Shown here: positions 20,701 through 33,189 of the stretch, piece by piece | Layout: every line of letters starts with the position of its first letter | Numbering within the stretch: the first letter of the stretch is position 1 | Assembly: GCA_020086605.1 (NCBI GenBank) | Contig: JACBWW010000023.1 | Location: 4,855,018 to 4,919,017, forward strand | Reading direction: 5' to 3' | Length of the DNA: 64,000 bases | Source of the DNA: Lanius collurio | Taxonomy: Eukaryota > Chordata > Aves > Passeriformes > Laniidae | The notes under the pieces: generated by a model | Told to the model about the DNA's origin: nothing | Seen by the model: the letters and a program-made list of their open reading frames with translations, nothing else | Database searches by the model: none | Translations under genes and position numbers: made by a program

Positions 20701-23520
20701 ATCTTTTTTCCTCATGTTTGTTCAGATAACTCAATTATTTTTAAAGTGATTGTCAATATTGTGTACTCAAGGTTGTACTGGCAATGTTGAGTTATCCAGC
20801 AGGAATTATCTGCTTGATTTTTTAAATGTCATTACACATATGCTCTCCACTGGTTTTGATGTGTTCTCCGAATTCTGAAAAACATTCTTTAAAACAATCC
20901 CTTGCATTAAAAAGCAAAGAGTGCATCATTGCATGGCTTTAACAACTTGAAGATGTCAAATGCATTTTTGAAGCTGCCCTACCCACAACAGAAGAGGACT
21001 GGGGTAGTCCTGCAGCAGAGGGATCCTCACAGCCCCACAAGCTGTCAAATCTCTGAAACGATCCAGGTTCTCCAGCAGGTTTCTACATCTGGTCTGGCTT
21101 TGTTTTTATTAACCACCAGCTCAGCTAAATAACACTGTCCCACCAAGTCCTGGGTCAGGTGTGGCTCAGCGTGGGGCTCTGGCCATGCCCTGCAGGGGAG
21201 CCCTGGCCTGAGCCAGCTGAGCAGGTGGACACGCCAAGGTTTAAGCTTTACAAACAGAGGAATTTTGGAGAGGAAAGTAAAAATGCAAGCTCATACCTGA
21301 AAGCTCAGGGAGGCACCAGTTCCACCAGGGACTGACTGCCTGATCCAGCCATCCAAGGGCTTTATGGCATTCAGTTATTGTGGCTTGGGGTCGCCCTACA
21401 GCTACATCTGGTGCTAAATGTGTGCTCTCTAATACCCATGGGTTCCTACAGCCTAGATAAAAACAGAATGTTGACATGCTCTTGACTACTCTGTACAACA
21501 GCATTAATGTTATTAAACACCATGTCTTATCCTATAAACAGTAGGGATTAATTTATTTTATATCCCCTGAGTGTTTATTAAATTTATCTATCTCCAAAGC
21601 ACAGCCACTTATCACAAATCACCACAGCCATGCAATGAATTCCAACTCTTTACCCAATGTTCATTTTCCTGAACATCCCTGCAAACCAAGTGTTGCCAGC
21701 ATGCAGCTAATGTACATGAAAGGTAAGTAGAACAAATTTGCAAACCAAGATCAAGAGTTAGTGCCAGTCTCTAAGAATGTATTCCCTAAGCAAACACCTT
21801 TGGGGTTTAAATTCCTGGTTTATTGAATCAGTGAGACTGCAGAAGTTTTTGGAAGGTGGCTGGATGAACTCCAGCATATGAGCAGAATATTGAAATCAGA
21901 ACAGTAATCTCAGCTTCAATGATCACAAAGCACTTTCTGCGTGTTTTTTGCAGTTTTCAGTTTACCTCAAGACACAAACAAACCTACAGGCAACTCTGGT
22001 AATGAGGGTTTGAGGTTCTGCACTTGACTCAATTAGTGACTCATGGAGCATCCCTGCACGTCAGCTTATGCCTCTCCAAACTCTGCTGCAGTACACAGGG
22101 CTATTTTGAGGGCTATTACGAAAGTTAATTTATATTTCTAAGGTTAAAACAAACATTTATGCAATTTTCTTGGTTTCACTGTTGCATCATAGACTTGGAC
22201 ATTGCTTATAATCTGTTAAAAAAAGAGGTTTCTCACCTTTTCTCTCTTTTACAGCTACTTAAAAAAAAATCAAGCAACATTGCTGCTTCATATTTAAACA
22301 AAAAGAAAACAGGCTCTTCTTTTTTTCTCCTCCAAATATGACCCTGGTTAATTCCCAGCTGAAATAGTTCACTAGAAACGTCCTGTGAAGTCTGATCCTG
22401 TGCCACTAAAGCAAATGGGAACACTGCCACCCACTCCAGCACGAGCAAGAGATCTTGTGCTTCTGCAGGGGATCTGGAGGAGCATCAGACCCTGCAAACC
22501 ACAGCTAAAAGGGATTTATCACCCAGATTCCTGTGACTAGGACCAAAGCTGGTTGGTTCCTGACTAGAGGGCTGGAAGAGAGACACAGCAGGTACCTGAA
22601 TAAGGGGAAGGTGCAGGTGGGAAAAATGCTTGACAGCTGTTCCATGGCTCTGCTGGGAAAGGGGAGGGCAGTGAAGGGAGTTGTGCTTTGTCTCCCTGCT
22701 CCACTGCTGTTTCCTGTGAGTGCAAGCTGCTCCCTGGAAGCCAGCAGTGCTGGATTTCCCTGCTCCTGGGGAGCCACCCTCCTCCCCCATGCTCCCACCC
22801 AGCTCAAGTCCTGCTCTCAGGGCTTCCCCATGAGGCTCTGTCTCACCCAACCCCACAAACTGCTCTCCTGCAGTGGCTTCTCTTGCAGGGACATCCCAGG
22901 GGAGATCTCTGTCCCCCTGCAAAAGTAGAGTCCCTCCATGTGAAGGGCTGCAGAGTTACACACACACCCAGACAAAAGCACCAAATGCTGTCAGAAAGAG
23001 AATTACTTTTGATTAATGGGAAAGGAAAGTTAATTGTCATTCGGTATAAATGTCAGAGTGGAAACTCAGTGAAGATAAAACATCACTTTTCAACTAAAAG
23101 GAAGGGATGATTTCCATGGTGCAGCCTAAGCCTACTGCTTAATGCGGATGAAAAAAATACTATTCAGATCAGCTCCTTGGGAGATCAGGATATTTTAGCT
23201 TTTACTATCTCAGGGACTCGCCATGTAACTCCCTGATGCACAAAGCTCACTGAGTTGTTCACATTTCTCTGGGCAGGATCTGCAGCTGGTGTAAATCACT
23301 GCAACGGCTCTGACTTTGGTGGCATCCTGCCAGCTTACTCCAGTGAAGGATTTGGTGCAGAAATGTTTCCCAGTGTATAAACTTCTGGTTATGATAGACA
23401 GTTTCTGGGCTCCAGCAGGGATTGGTGATCTGAAAAGGGGGTTATGGGAATTGGCAAGATATGAAATGGTGTGGGAGAGCTGCAAATATTTAATTTCCTG
23501 TGAAATAATTCTCTGGTGGG
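17709..23520. other. Noncoding unique sequence with AT-rich patches
   Basis: No supported gene. AT-rich low-complexity patches occur at about 18146-18200 (TTTATTATTTATTTA type) and 19984-20030 (TATATATATA then TTTATAATTATAA). Frames of up to 145 codons around 22485-23110 fall in a GC-richer, stop-poor stretch, overlap on both strands and have no recognisable domain. No transposon ends seen. Confidence 0.55.
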
Positions 23521-23591
23521 TATATAGATATATATATATATGCACACACACGCGCACACACGCACATGCACATATATGTGTACATGTGTGC
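23521..23591. repeat. TA/CA/CG microsatellite, alternating purine-pyrimidine
   Basis: A compound dinucleotide repeat moving from TA to CA with CGCG interruptions and back to TATATGTGTACATGTGTG. From 23528 to 23591 purines and pyrimidines alternate without a single break (64 bp), the sequence class that favours Z-DNA. Short palindromes inside (CACATATATGTG, for instance) add cruciform potential. Open frames across it on both strands are artefacts of the repeat. Confidence 0.95.
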
Positions 23592-23869
23592 TGTTCAGCA
23601 AGTAACAGCCCAAAATTAACAGATTTCTTATCTCCCATGAACCTCTCCTGGCAACAATTGTCTGCCTAGGAGAGTCAGTAGGAACTCTGCTCCATTTGCC
23701 CTAATCCAACACCTTCAAGCCCAAATTGACTCCTGAGATGGTTTCCAGCTCCCTGGCTGCAAAGCCAGTTATGTGTTTAAGGAGGAAATATGCTGGGGAG
23801 GAGCTGGACCACTTCAATGCCTGCAGAGAGATTCCAGACTTGTGCACCTGCCTCTCCTCATGCCCGTAG
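23592..23869. other. Noncoding unique sequence, nothing recognised
   Basis: Short stretch between the microsatellite and the CpG-enriched segment. No features seen. Confidence 0.5.
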
Positions 23870-23938
23870 CCAAATTTAAATGCTACGGCCCCTCCGTGGA
23901 GAAAGGGGCACAAGTTGGGGCCACGGCTGTTCCCGGGC

Positions 23939-23948
23939 TATAAAAATA
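23939..23948 (+). promoter_or_regulatory. TATA-like box TATAAAAATA
   Basis: TATAAAAATA follows a GC-rich CCCGGGC and would place initiation near 23969, at the start of CpG-enriched sequence. The core also resembles a MEF2 site (TAAAAATAG) with a mismatch in the first position. Chance occurrence in 64 kb is likely, so this matters only in its context. Confidence 0.3.
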
Positions 23949-24325
23949 GAGACAGATGCTTGCCTGCGAGGAGGAAGAATGTGAGGCTTCTTTGAAAGCT
24001 GAGTGTGAGCAAGTCCTGACACCTCCCAGCTCTTCACCTCGCTGGAAAAAGTTCTTGTGCTTTTGGCACGCACGTGTGTGGGGATGCACAGCCGGCATGG
24101 GGAACAAAAGCTGCCGGCAGAGCTACACAGAGATGCTTCTAGCAGGGCTCAAAGAGCGGAGAGAGGGGAAAGCCTGCAGTCAGCGTTGTTTGCTTTCAGC
24201 TCAGCTTGATCAAAAATCCCCCAAACAACCATCCAAAATAAACCCTACCCTCGATTCCTCTCCGGAATCAATCGGGAGCAAGAGGAAAACCGCGCTCTGC
24301 GCTTGTTGTCTCCTTGCCCCTGGCC

Positions 24326-24338
24326 CCAGCAGGGGGAA
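24326..24338 (+). promoter_or_regulatory. CTCF-like core motif
   Basis: CCAGCAGGGGGAA matches the central CTCF core (CCASYAGRKGGCR) except for A in place of C at position 12. The upstream flank does not fit the extended motif, so binding is uncertain. Confidence 0.3.
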
Positions 24339-24500
24339 ATCTGTCGGGCTGCCTGGTTTCCAGCCAGGTGGAAAAACACACAGACAGGGGGGTGAATGCA
24401 ATTTGCTGTTACAGAGAAAAGCGAGGTCCAGAAACGGAGTGAAAGTGCTGATCCCAGGCCAGAGGGAGCCGTCCCTGCCCCTCCGGCAAACACACGCCCA

Positions 24501-27500
24501 GTGCCCACTTCCACACCTCTCCCCTCCCAGCTTTAATGAAGAAATGAAGGAAAATACGGTATTTTTATATTGTCCTTTCAAGGAGATCTCTGTTTGCATA
24601 GTTGGATCCCCCTTCCTCCACACAGCACTAACATTAGTGTGACCTTTTCCTGCTAATTGGAAAATCTTACGGAAATAAAGCCTGTCAGAAAATGAGAAGT
24701 GTCTCCCCTTTAGGCTGGCCAAACGACCTCAGAGGGGGAAAAGAAGTTCTGAATTTCTGCTCCTTCTGCACACACTGCAAAATCTTTATTACTTCGGAGA
24801 GCCTTGAAACCCAGTAATGCCCCTCCAGTGCAAAGAGAAGTAAATAAATTTCTTCTTATGACCACTTTGGAGAAACACACAACCAGATTTACTCAGCAGG
24901 GATAGATACTGGACAAGATAATGAAGAGAGAATAAGAATATGATAGGGGTTTACAGCCTCTTCTGTCTCTTTAAAGTGTTTTAATCCTTCAGAAACAGGA
25001 TATCGGGTCCATTTCCTTAAAGATACAGTATCCCTTCTGGGACAAGTAATGTTATAAAAACCTAAGATGTAACATCTATCTCACAATATTGATTGGCACT
25101 TTAGTGTGATAAAAGGGGTTGAACCTGAAGGGGAAAAAAAAAGAAAAGAAAAGAAAAAAAAAAAAGGTAAACTGGGATTACTCTTAGAAGAATTGAAGAA
25201 AAAAAGTCCCTATAACACCAGGTCAAACTTTCAAAATATTTTTTTTAACATGGAATTGAACCAAATGCCATTTCAATGATTGTCTAGGCAATTCTCTTGA
25301 TTTTTAAAGCATATAGATCCGTGTTTGTAGCTTTATGACCAGCTGGTGCTGGAGCTAGCTCCAGCCCCAGCCCCTGCACAAAGCCCTGTGAATCCTTTCT
25401 ATGCTCCAGCAGAGAAAAAAAAAAAAGGAAAGGAGAAATTTCAAATAAAGAGATATGATTTTGTTATTAACAGCAAACAAAAGAAACACAATTTCAAATG
25501 ACTGTCTGGTTCATTTATAAAATGCCCTTTTTAGACAGCATCACCTGTTTTTCAGAAGAGCTTTGAATGAAAACATTGAAACAACTGTCATCATATGGAT
25601 ACATCTACAGTCATTCCTGAATTACTCAAAGTTAAAATAACAGAGACACAAAGACTGTTAACAATTACTCATTTAAGTAGCTCTTACTCATAGGATTAGC
25701 CTCATTGAAGCCTGTAGATCTATTTCCATGCATTGTTTGGCTCAGCTTGTATCATACAGTGAACAAGAAAAGCCTGAAGTAGACACAGAAAAGCCTCTCA
25801 CATCCACCAAAGAAAGGTAAAATATTGACACATTTCACCTCTGCACCAGACAGTGCAGACCTCCTTCACCTTCAGACACGTCCTAACCCACAGCTTTCTC
25901 ACAACCTGCTCTCCCAAACAGCCTGTTGGGTCTCCAGGCTGTGCCTGTCAGACCCAGCCCTACCCTGCATGGGATACCCTGCATGCAGAGATGCTGCACC
26001 TGAGGGGAGCAGCGTGGCTGCAGGACAAGCCACAGTGCCTGTAAAACTCACAAGCCTGTCCTAAACAGCAATTTTTTTTTCCCTCCAATATTTTGAGAAA
26101 CCTTTGGAACAGGCACGGGCTGCTGTGAAGGTCTTCCAGCTCAGGAGGAAGCATCCTCTTTGCCTGCCTTGCTCCAGGACCTCTGCCTTTTTCCTGTCTG
26201 TGCAGAAGTCCATTTGGCAGCTGCCTGAACTCCAGGGTAACCCAAGGACTCAGCAGCACTGGGGCAGATGTGCCCTGGTGCAGGAGCCCCAGTTAGGAGC
26301 TATACAATAATGTAGGGTGGTTTTGGTGTTGCCCAGATCCATTGGAGGTTTAGGTCCTGACCTGCAACTCCCTAAAGTCAACAGTCTCTTCTTAAGGGGA
26401 TGAAGTGACAGGCTCTTCCCTGACACATATGCTCCATCTCAATGGTATTTTCAAAATGGATTTTAGTATGAGCTCAGAATACCCCCTCCAGTCTTTGCTG
26501 TGCTCCTTTCAGGGTGACAAGAGGCAGAATATCCCACCATTAAGGCATGCTCTCAATACAAGTTAAACACTAACTATGGAATTATCCTGTTGCATCTTGG
26601 GGATGTGTTTTTGTTGGGAGCAGGAACGACATATTCTGAAGTTCCTTAGTGCAGAAAGAAACAGTTTGGCAATCACACTGCTGGCTCCAACCAAAGGCAC
26701 TCAGCAGAAAAGGGACACTGTGTGAGCTGCAGAGATCATTACAGCTGCAGAAGTTGGATGTAAAAAGTGCACACAGGTTTATGTCAACAAAACAAACGCT
26801 CCTCTTGTGCCACTCTCTTTGGTCGTCTTACTTTGCCCTAGAACTCCTTCTTGCAAGATCAAAAAGCAGAGATATTCAGCTCCCAGACAGGCCTCCCCAG
26901 ACCACTTGTGTGAGCAGCACCATCCTCATTTGTCAGGGACATATGGACACCCTGCCCACGTGAACTAGGTACTTGCCCACAGGGCCTCAACTTTAGTGAA
27001 ATCTTTATGGGCCTTGAATTATTCAAGCCCTGACCTTTAGCAAATCTCTCAGTCAATGCTAGTTAATGTCCTTTAAAGTCATTGACCCCAGGTCAGGGAC
27101 CAAGGGGGTGCTTCATCAATGGAGACACACAGGTTCAAAACCAAGAGGTTTTTTGGTGTATTTTTAAGCACCCTGGAAGAGAGTGGCTGCCCACACACAG
27201 AAGGGTCACCAGTGCCACAAGATACAACAGCATGGCCAGGAGGCTCCCAGCTGCCATCTCTGAGATCCAGCCAGAATTTGGGCTCCCCTGAACATCAAGC
27301 TCTGCATTTGGGATATGTCTGATCTGTGTTCAATACACAGCAAGGATGAAGGTCACCCACAGCATCTCCAAACCCTTTGTGCAGGAAAGGGAGGCAGAGT
27401 GTGGGGGAAATAGCTCTGCCAATGCCTCCAAGAGACCAACAAGTGCTGGTGTGTTGGACCAAACTCAGCCACATTTTGTAGGTAATTGCTGTGTACATGT

Positions 27501-30500
27501 GCAAAATTTTTTTGTGTGACTTTCACCTCCCAGAACAAGAGACTGGTTGCTTGTCTCTAAGAAGTTGAAGTTGGATTTGCAATAAAAGATATCTGCCCCC
27601 TCCTTCACTTTCTCTTGATAAGATTAACTATTACAAATTTATTTCAACATCATTTAGCAAGTTTTATAAAAAATCTATCCTGGATGTATGGGTTTTTGAA
27701 TGTGTGTGTTTTAGATGTGTGTTCCTGATATACCTTTCTGATTATTTCCCATTATTCATTAAGAGTAAGGTTGTCTCCGTTACCATAAACAGCAAAAGTT
27801 CTGGTTCAAACCTCCATACAAGCTCAGCACTTTTAATCTTGGACACGAAATTGGTTCATGGGACTAGGTGAAAAGCCAGTTTGGGGGATTTTTCTGCTTT
27901 CTTTAAATTGTAAAAATGTCAGTGGGAGTCATGAGGTTAGACTTATTGGGCAGTCTTCTGCCCTGATTCTAGCTAGGGGAATTATACATAATGAATTAAC
28001 CACATGACTAATTTTACCTCATTTTCTCTTCTTGAAGTGTCTGCAAGCAAATTAAAATACCTTGAAATTATTCATTACCTAAAAGTACTTGCAGTGAGAG
28101 GGATTTATTTCACCTTTCCTTAGTCACCTAAAAGTTAGGTGTTTACCTAAACTGCTTTCCTAGGTTTTCTTAGGGCAGCAAGAAGACAACTCACCCAATC
28201 CCAAAGGTAGAGGTTGAAATTAGGTGAGTTGATTCATCTTCCAGAGATCCTGTTCTCCTTTACTTTAGAGATAGCCCAGGTGAGCAGCTTAAGTGGGACA
28301 CTTGATTTTTCCATGGCCAAAATTAGTTAAAATTAATCCTAACCCACATCACTGATCACAATGTAAGTGCAGAGGTAAGCTTTTCCACAAAAGTTTGCTT
28401 GAATGTTCCAGACCAAGCAGTTTTTCATGGACCAGGCAGATCCTGCTTTTGAAAGTGCCTGAACACCTAGCAGACACTGGAAACATTAATAGTTAAGGAC
28501 CTAAATACCTTTAAAGATGGGCCCACATGTCTTATTGAATGCTTCTGTTCTCTGAATGGATGAGTTCAATTCACTGAATCAGGCTTCAGGGACAGATCAT
28601 CACCACTGGTGACTGCTCTTGTGTTTCACTTCCTCTGTCAAACTCCTCAGGTTAAGCATTGGCAGAAAATGAATGGGAGAGGGGTATGATGGATACAGCT
28701 GTAATGGCACAAATTTGTTTCTCAGAGAAGGAAAAGCCAAGCCTTTTAAAAATTGTAATGTTGGGTTAGACTTCTCCATTTGGCCTGGTTTTCAGAAGTG
28801 AGCAGCAGCCTCTGTATCAAACAGGTACCTGCAAGGGACTACTCTGTAACTCTGAAAACCTAGAAAATTAAACTGTCCAGTTCAGGAGCCAATTGTCCCT
28901 CCATTGCAGGACTCACAGATCCATAAAAGAGGCTGCAACCACCTTAACTCCCCTGGAGAACCTGCCCTGTTCATTGGTGGCAGAGCAGCCTTGGGGTCAC
29001 ACTGGGCACCTGCAGGAGAGGCATTTTCTCTCCTTTAGGGGTGACACTTTCAAACCATCCCCATTTTTAGCTATAACAGAGTGTGAGGGCTCTGCCTGCC
29101 CACAGGAGCTACATGGCCAAGGCACACTCACCCAGCTGCATGGGAGGGCAGTCCCATGACTGAATTTGGGGATGAACCCTGCAAAACTTAACACCCTCCA
29201 GAAAGGTGGGAAAAGGCTCTAACAGTGAGATTAGAGACACATTTTTAATCCCACCTCTGGTTCTGCTCTGCCAGTATCACTGGAAAAGACTGATCTCCAC
29301 CATGGCTTTATAAGCCCCAAATGCAGCCTTTGCCCAACCAAAAAGATCTCTTTCTTGTATCAAAGCTTTGGGGAGAGCAGAACAAGGCTCCATCCCTTCC
29401 AGTGACCTTCTGCAGCTCCTTCTCTGACCAGGTTTGCAGGGGGTTGCTGAGGCAGTCAGGGATGATGCTGTTCCATAGGTTCCACTAATATTTCACTAAG
29501 GCCCCATGAGCTGAACAAACAGAATCCTCTCTTGGGGTCTGTGGGGTTTGCTGGAGCTGGCACAGCCCTGCCATCGCCGGCTGTTGCAGTGGTGAAACTC
29601 CTGCGTGCTGCTGCAGCCCAGTGGGACCCGTTTGGAGCCAGCACAGGGAAGTGCAGCAGTGTCTGTTTGACACCACATGAGGGAATGTGAATTGTCAATT
29701 TGTTGACAGTGTCATGTTGCCGCTACCAGCTTTGCCTGCGTTATTTGGAAGCAGCTCAAGTCAGTCTATTTCCCAGGCTGAGCTTCCTCACTTTACAGCT
29801 CCACACGCCCAGAAAAGAGACACAACCAGAGCAGAGTCTGCTTTTTAGCAGAGAGAGAAGCTGTTGCTTTTAAAAATACTGTCACTGTTGTTAGGGCTGG
29901 GAAGACTGAGGGAAACTTAACCCAGGAGCGAGTATCCCCCAGACCCTGCTGTTCCCTCCTCCCACACCACCACTAAGCTCAGGAGAAGTTGAGGAGAGCT
30001 TCATCTTTTGATAATTTTCAACTTGCTCCTGCAATGCTGTAATGTCCAGGCAGGGGCAGGAAACAACAGCAATAATTTCCCCTCCCAGGTGATGAATTCC
30101 ACTCAGGCTGGGAGTATTCACTGCTGCCCAGCCCTTGTGAGCTGCAGTACCCAGCAGGCTGGCCAACCTGCAGTTAGGAGCAGGATTTCAAGGCAGCTAT
30201 GTCTGTGCTCACACTTGCACACAAATACACATGAACGTACTTGCAGGCACTTCTGGGGGAAAATTGAGTCCAGACATGGAGCTGACAAACAGATTTATGT
30301 GCTATGTACAAAAACCCACCCTCCTCCTGTGAATCCTCCAAGTCAAGGGCTGTTGTCTGGAACAGCTCCAAAAGCCACTTTGGGAGAGGGAAATCAGGGT
30401 TGGGAGGTGGGCAGTGATGGCAGGAGCCAGGGTCTTCTCCCTGCCTAGTGATGCAGACTAGAAGATAAGGTGTTTGCAGAGAGAAGATTTCTAGGTGGCA

Positions 30501-31791
30501 ACATAGTCAAGATAATCTAGTTCTGCTTTATGAACTCCAAGACTGAATAAAAAAACCTTAAACCATTTAACACCAGGAATGCATTTTTAGCTCCTCCCTA
30601 TCAGAAGCAACTGGCACTGTGCAGCTCACGCAGCCCAAACTGGCTGCCCTGGGCTTGCTGCTGGTACAAATTTCCAGCCTGCTAAGGAGATTCACAGGTC
30701 CTGGAGAGATGCTGGAGCATGTTCAGGCCTCTGCTACACCACACACTTGCAAACTGCCTGCAGTGGCTGTTCTGTTCAGGGAAAGGGCACTGGAGCCCTT
30801 CCACAATCAACACCTCCAGCTACAACGGGTTTTACAGCCTGCTAAATTACTGACTTGAGCTTCCTCAGACTGCCAATACAGACTGCATTCTAGATTTCAA
30901 ATAAAAAGCAAAAAATATACAACATAATTAAATTCTAAAATGCTGAGAGATCCTTGGCTTGTATATGTGTTGGTTTTTTTCTTTGCTTTTGCTGTGAAAG
31001 CAGAGAGAAGAGAACCACTCCACAAAAAATTTCTCCTGTGCATCACAAGCTGCCATTTCAGGACCAATATTGCTAACATTCCTTCTGCTGAGTCCCACTA
31101 ATTTTCTCAGTGGCATTCTCAGTATAGTGGGATTTGCTCTTACTGGAAGAGAAATGACTGTCCTTGCTTGGAAATACAAGCTCTACTTGATTATATTCCC
31201 ATCTCTTTTTTCTATCTTTAAATTAAATAGATTAAAAAAAAATCTGAGAAATCTAAGCAACCAAAAATGAGGTGACTGGTGTAGTTAACTACAAAAGCCA
31301 AAGCCCTCTGCTTCAGCCACCACCAGAGACAGCTTCTGGATTGATGCACGTGCAGGTCAAAAGTGACAACAGCAGATGGATGGCACGGCACCAGTCACAG
31401 AGTGAGTACCCAGCTTTCTGTGGAGTTACAAGGTGTCTCTAAAGCCTCTGCATTTGTTAAGGAATTAAATGGCAAACGTGCTGCTGATGGGAACTGCCCA
31501 GTGCTCCTGCTCACCACCCTGGGAATGCAGTGAACACGGCTCACTTAAAACCCCTGTAAGCCAGAGTCCCCTTTCCACAGACATGCATCAAGCTGATGGG
31601 GCACATTTGTAAGAAACTGCTTTACACCTTGAAGACTGAAAGAATAAATCTCTTTAATAAGCTCTTAGGTTTTCCTAGTGATGCAGATTGAAGTAATATT
31701 ATAGAAATGTGTATAGTTGTCAGTAATTTTACAGGAATGAATAGAAAATGCCAGGAGGAGTCATTTGTGAAATGGGAACATTTTGTGTGGG
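24501..31791. other. Noncoding unique sequence
   Basis: No supported gene in about 7 kb. An A-rich tract with GAAAA interruptions lies at 25134-25165. The block 29690-29900 is repeat-poor and carries TALE-like TGTCAA and TTGACAGTGTC words and several CpGs, so it may be a weak regulatory element. Open frames up to 146 codons (30008-30448 plus) overlap opposite-strand frames and show no domain. Confidence 0.55.
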
Positions 31792-31806
31792 TTTTTTTTT
31801 TTTTTT
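31792..31806 (+). repeat. T15 homopolymer
   Basis: Fifteen consecutive T between GTGTGGG and GGTGTC. It generates a run of Phe in the 133-codon frame 31707-32108, which is therefore not a convincing gene. Confidence 0.9.
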
Positions 31807-32170
31807 GGTGTCAAAAGATTCTTGCAAGGACAAAGAAGCTGCATTTCTATCACACCAATCTGTGCAATAATTGCAGACTTCCCAGGATTTCCTTTAGCAT
31901 AACCCTGCTAGGCTGCTCTTTGCATCTCATACATGCATGGGATGTCATAGTGATGGAATTAACACTGAAGCAATCAGCTATAAGAGCTGTATTTACAGAG
32001 CTGGGGAAGAATACTGCTTTTTGTGAGTTAAAATTCCCAAAATTCAGACTGACCCCTCAAAAAAGTCACTTTAAACATGGAAAACTGGGAGAGAACATTA
32101 TTACATAAATAAATTGAGTGTTTATGCCAAAGGTACTGCAAATATATCTGGGACAAAATTCCCATTTGTT
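31807..32170. other. Noncoding unique sequence, nothing recognised
   Basis: No supported gene or repeat; the plus-strand frame that crosses it depends on the upstream T15. Confidence 0.5.
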
Positions 32171-32179
32171 GGTGGCAAA

Positions 32180-32560
32180 AAACCCTGGGCTGTTTATCAC
32201 GTCAGTGTGACTGCGAATAAAACAGACATCCTCATTGTCTCTTTTTAAGAGCAGTATTTTTTGGAGATGTAGTAGCAGCAGGAGTGCCTGGTTTGACTAA
32301 TGCTGTGGGTATCTGCCCCTGGGGAGTGCAGATGCCAGGAAATAGCTTCGGAGGGTTGTGACTAGTAATGATCACGCTGGATATTTTAGGCATATTAGTG
32401 GGTACTGCTCAGTGTAATTCTGGATTAACTCTTTTACTTACCATTAGTATAAATTAGAGCATCAATGGAATTTATGTCTCTGCGTTAAATATAATGACAC
32501 GCAGCCTAATGTTGGCTGGAAATTTGGCTGATAATAAATATAAACAGACCTGTTAGATGG
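32180..32560. promoter_or_regulatory. Candidate conserved noncoding element
   Basis: Repeat-free, AT-leaning block with scattered CpGs retained in CpG-poor surroundings (TATCACGTCAG, GATCACGCTGG, CTGCGTTAAAT, GACACGCAGCC) and many homeodomain-like TAAT/ATTA words. Retained CpGs, absence of simple repeats and absence of a coding frame are typical of vertebrate conserved noncoding elements. A CRE-like CACGTCAG sits near 32199. Conservation itself cannot be seen here. Confidence 0.35.
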
Positions 32561-33189
32561 CCTGAGCACAATGCAGGAAACTGTCCCTGCAAGCAGCACA
32601 TCTCACAGGCTCAGAGGGAGCAACTGAAGCAGTGCTGACAGCTCTGTGTATCCTTTCTCTTATGTAAAACTAACCTGGAAACTTGACCTGTCTTCTTCAA
32701 ATGGAGCATTTTGTGGTAAATGAATGCAGAATTTGGCCCTCAGACCTCTCTAGTTCTTATGGTATAATATTCATAGAGGCAGCATCCCCTGAAATAAATC
32801 AAAGCACTTTTGCTAACAGTGATTTTTTGAAAGTATTTATAAAGTCCAGCTTAAACTCTTCTCTCAACTCTACATAAACAATAACAGCTTCCATAGCATT
32901 CAAAATCAAGTTCCTCAGCTGAATTCTTTTACAGGATGGAAAAATTTCTTCAGAGACCCATCACAGTGCCCACTGTCAGACAGAGGAGGCAACTATTGAA
33001 GATCTTGCTCCTTGCCCTGATTTTCTCTTGCAGGACTTTACCATCAGTCAGATTTGGCTGACATTGGCTAGAGAGTTTGAAAGCCATCAGGGGAGAAGAG
33101 ACCTGGTGGAGAGCACAGCCACCTGAGCCTCATTTCATTAGGGAACCAGGTTAAAAAAATGTGCTGATGAAGGCTGGGACAAAAGTAGG

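Larger units (their letters stand above)
23870..24500. promoter_or_regulatory. CpG-enriched segment, candidate promoter or enhancer
   Basis: Moderately GC-rich DNA with repeated CpGs (CTACGGCCCCTCCG, CCGGCATGG, AACCGCGCTCTGCGC). It holds a TATA-like box at 23939-23948 and a CTCF-like word at 24326-24338. Plus-strand frame 23956-24642 (228 codons) starts close downstream of the TATA-like box. Its translation begins with an acidic Cys-containing stretch and then loses any domain-like pattern, so I do not call it as a gene. A promoter for an unannotated transcript is plausible; a distal element is the alternative. Confidence 0.35.

Noticed and set aside
20237..20860. 17-bp shared word CTCTCCACTGGTTTTGA near 20242 and 20844
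   Set aside because: Expected by chance at roughly one in eight windows of this size; flanks do not align.
23956..24642. 228-codon plus-strand frame downstream of a TATA-like box
   Set aside because: Sequence has no recognisable domain and the region is stop-poor because of GC content; kept only as context for the promoter candidate.
27795..27815. GGTTCAAACCTCC, tRNA B-box-like
   Set aside because: No matching A box, acceptor stem or cloverleaf nearby.
31707..32108. 133-codon plus-strand frame
   Set aside because: Contains a Phe run encoded by a T15 homopolymer and has no family resemblance.
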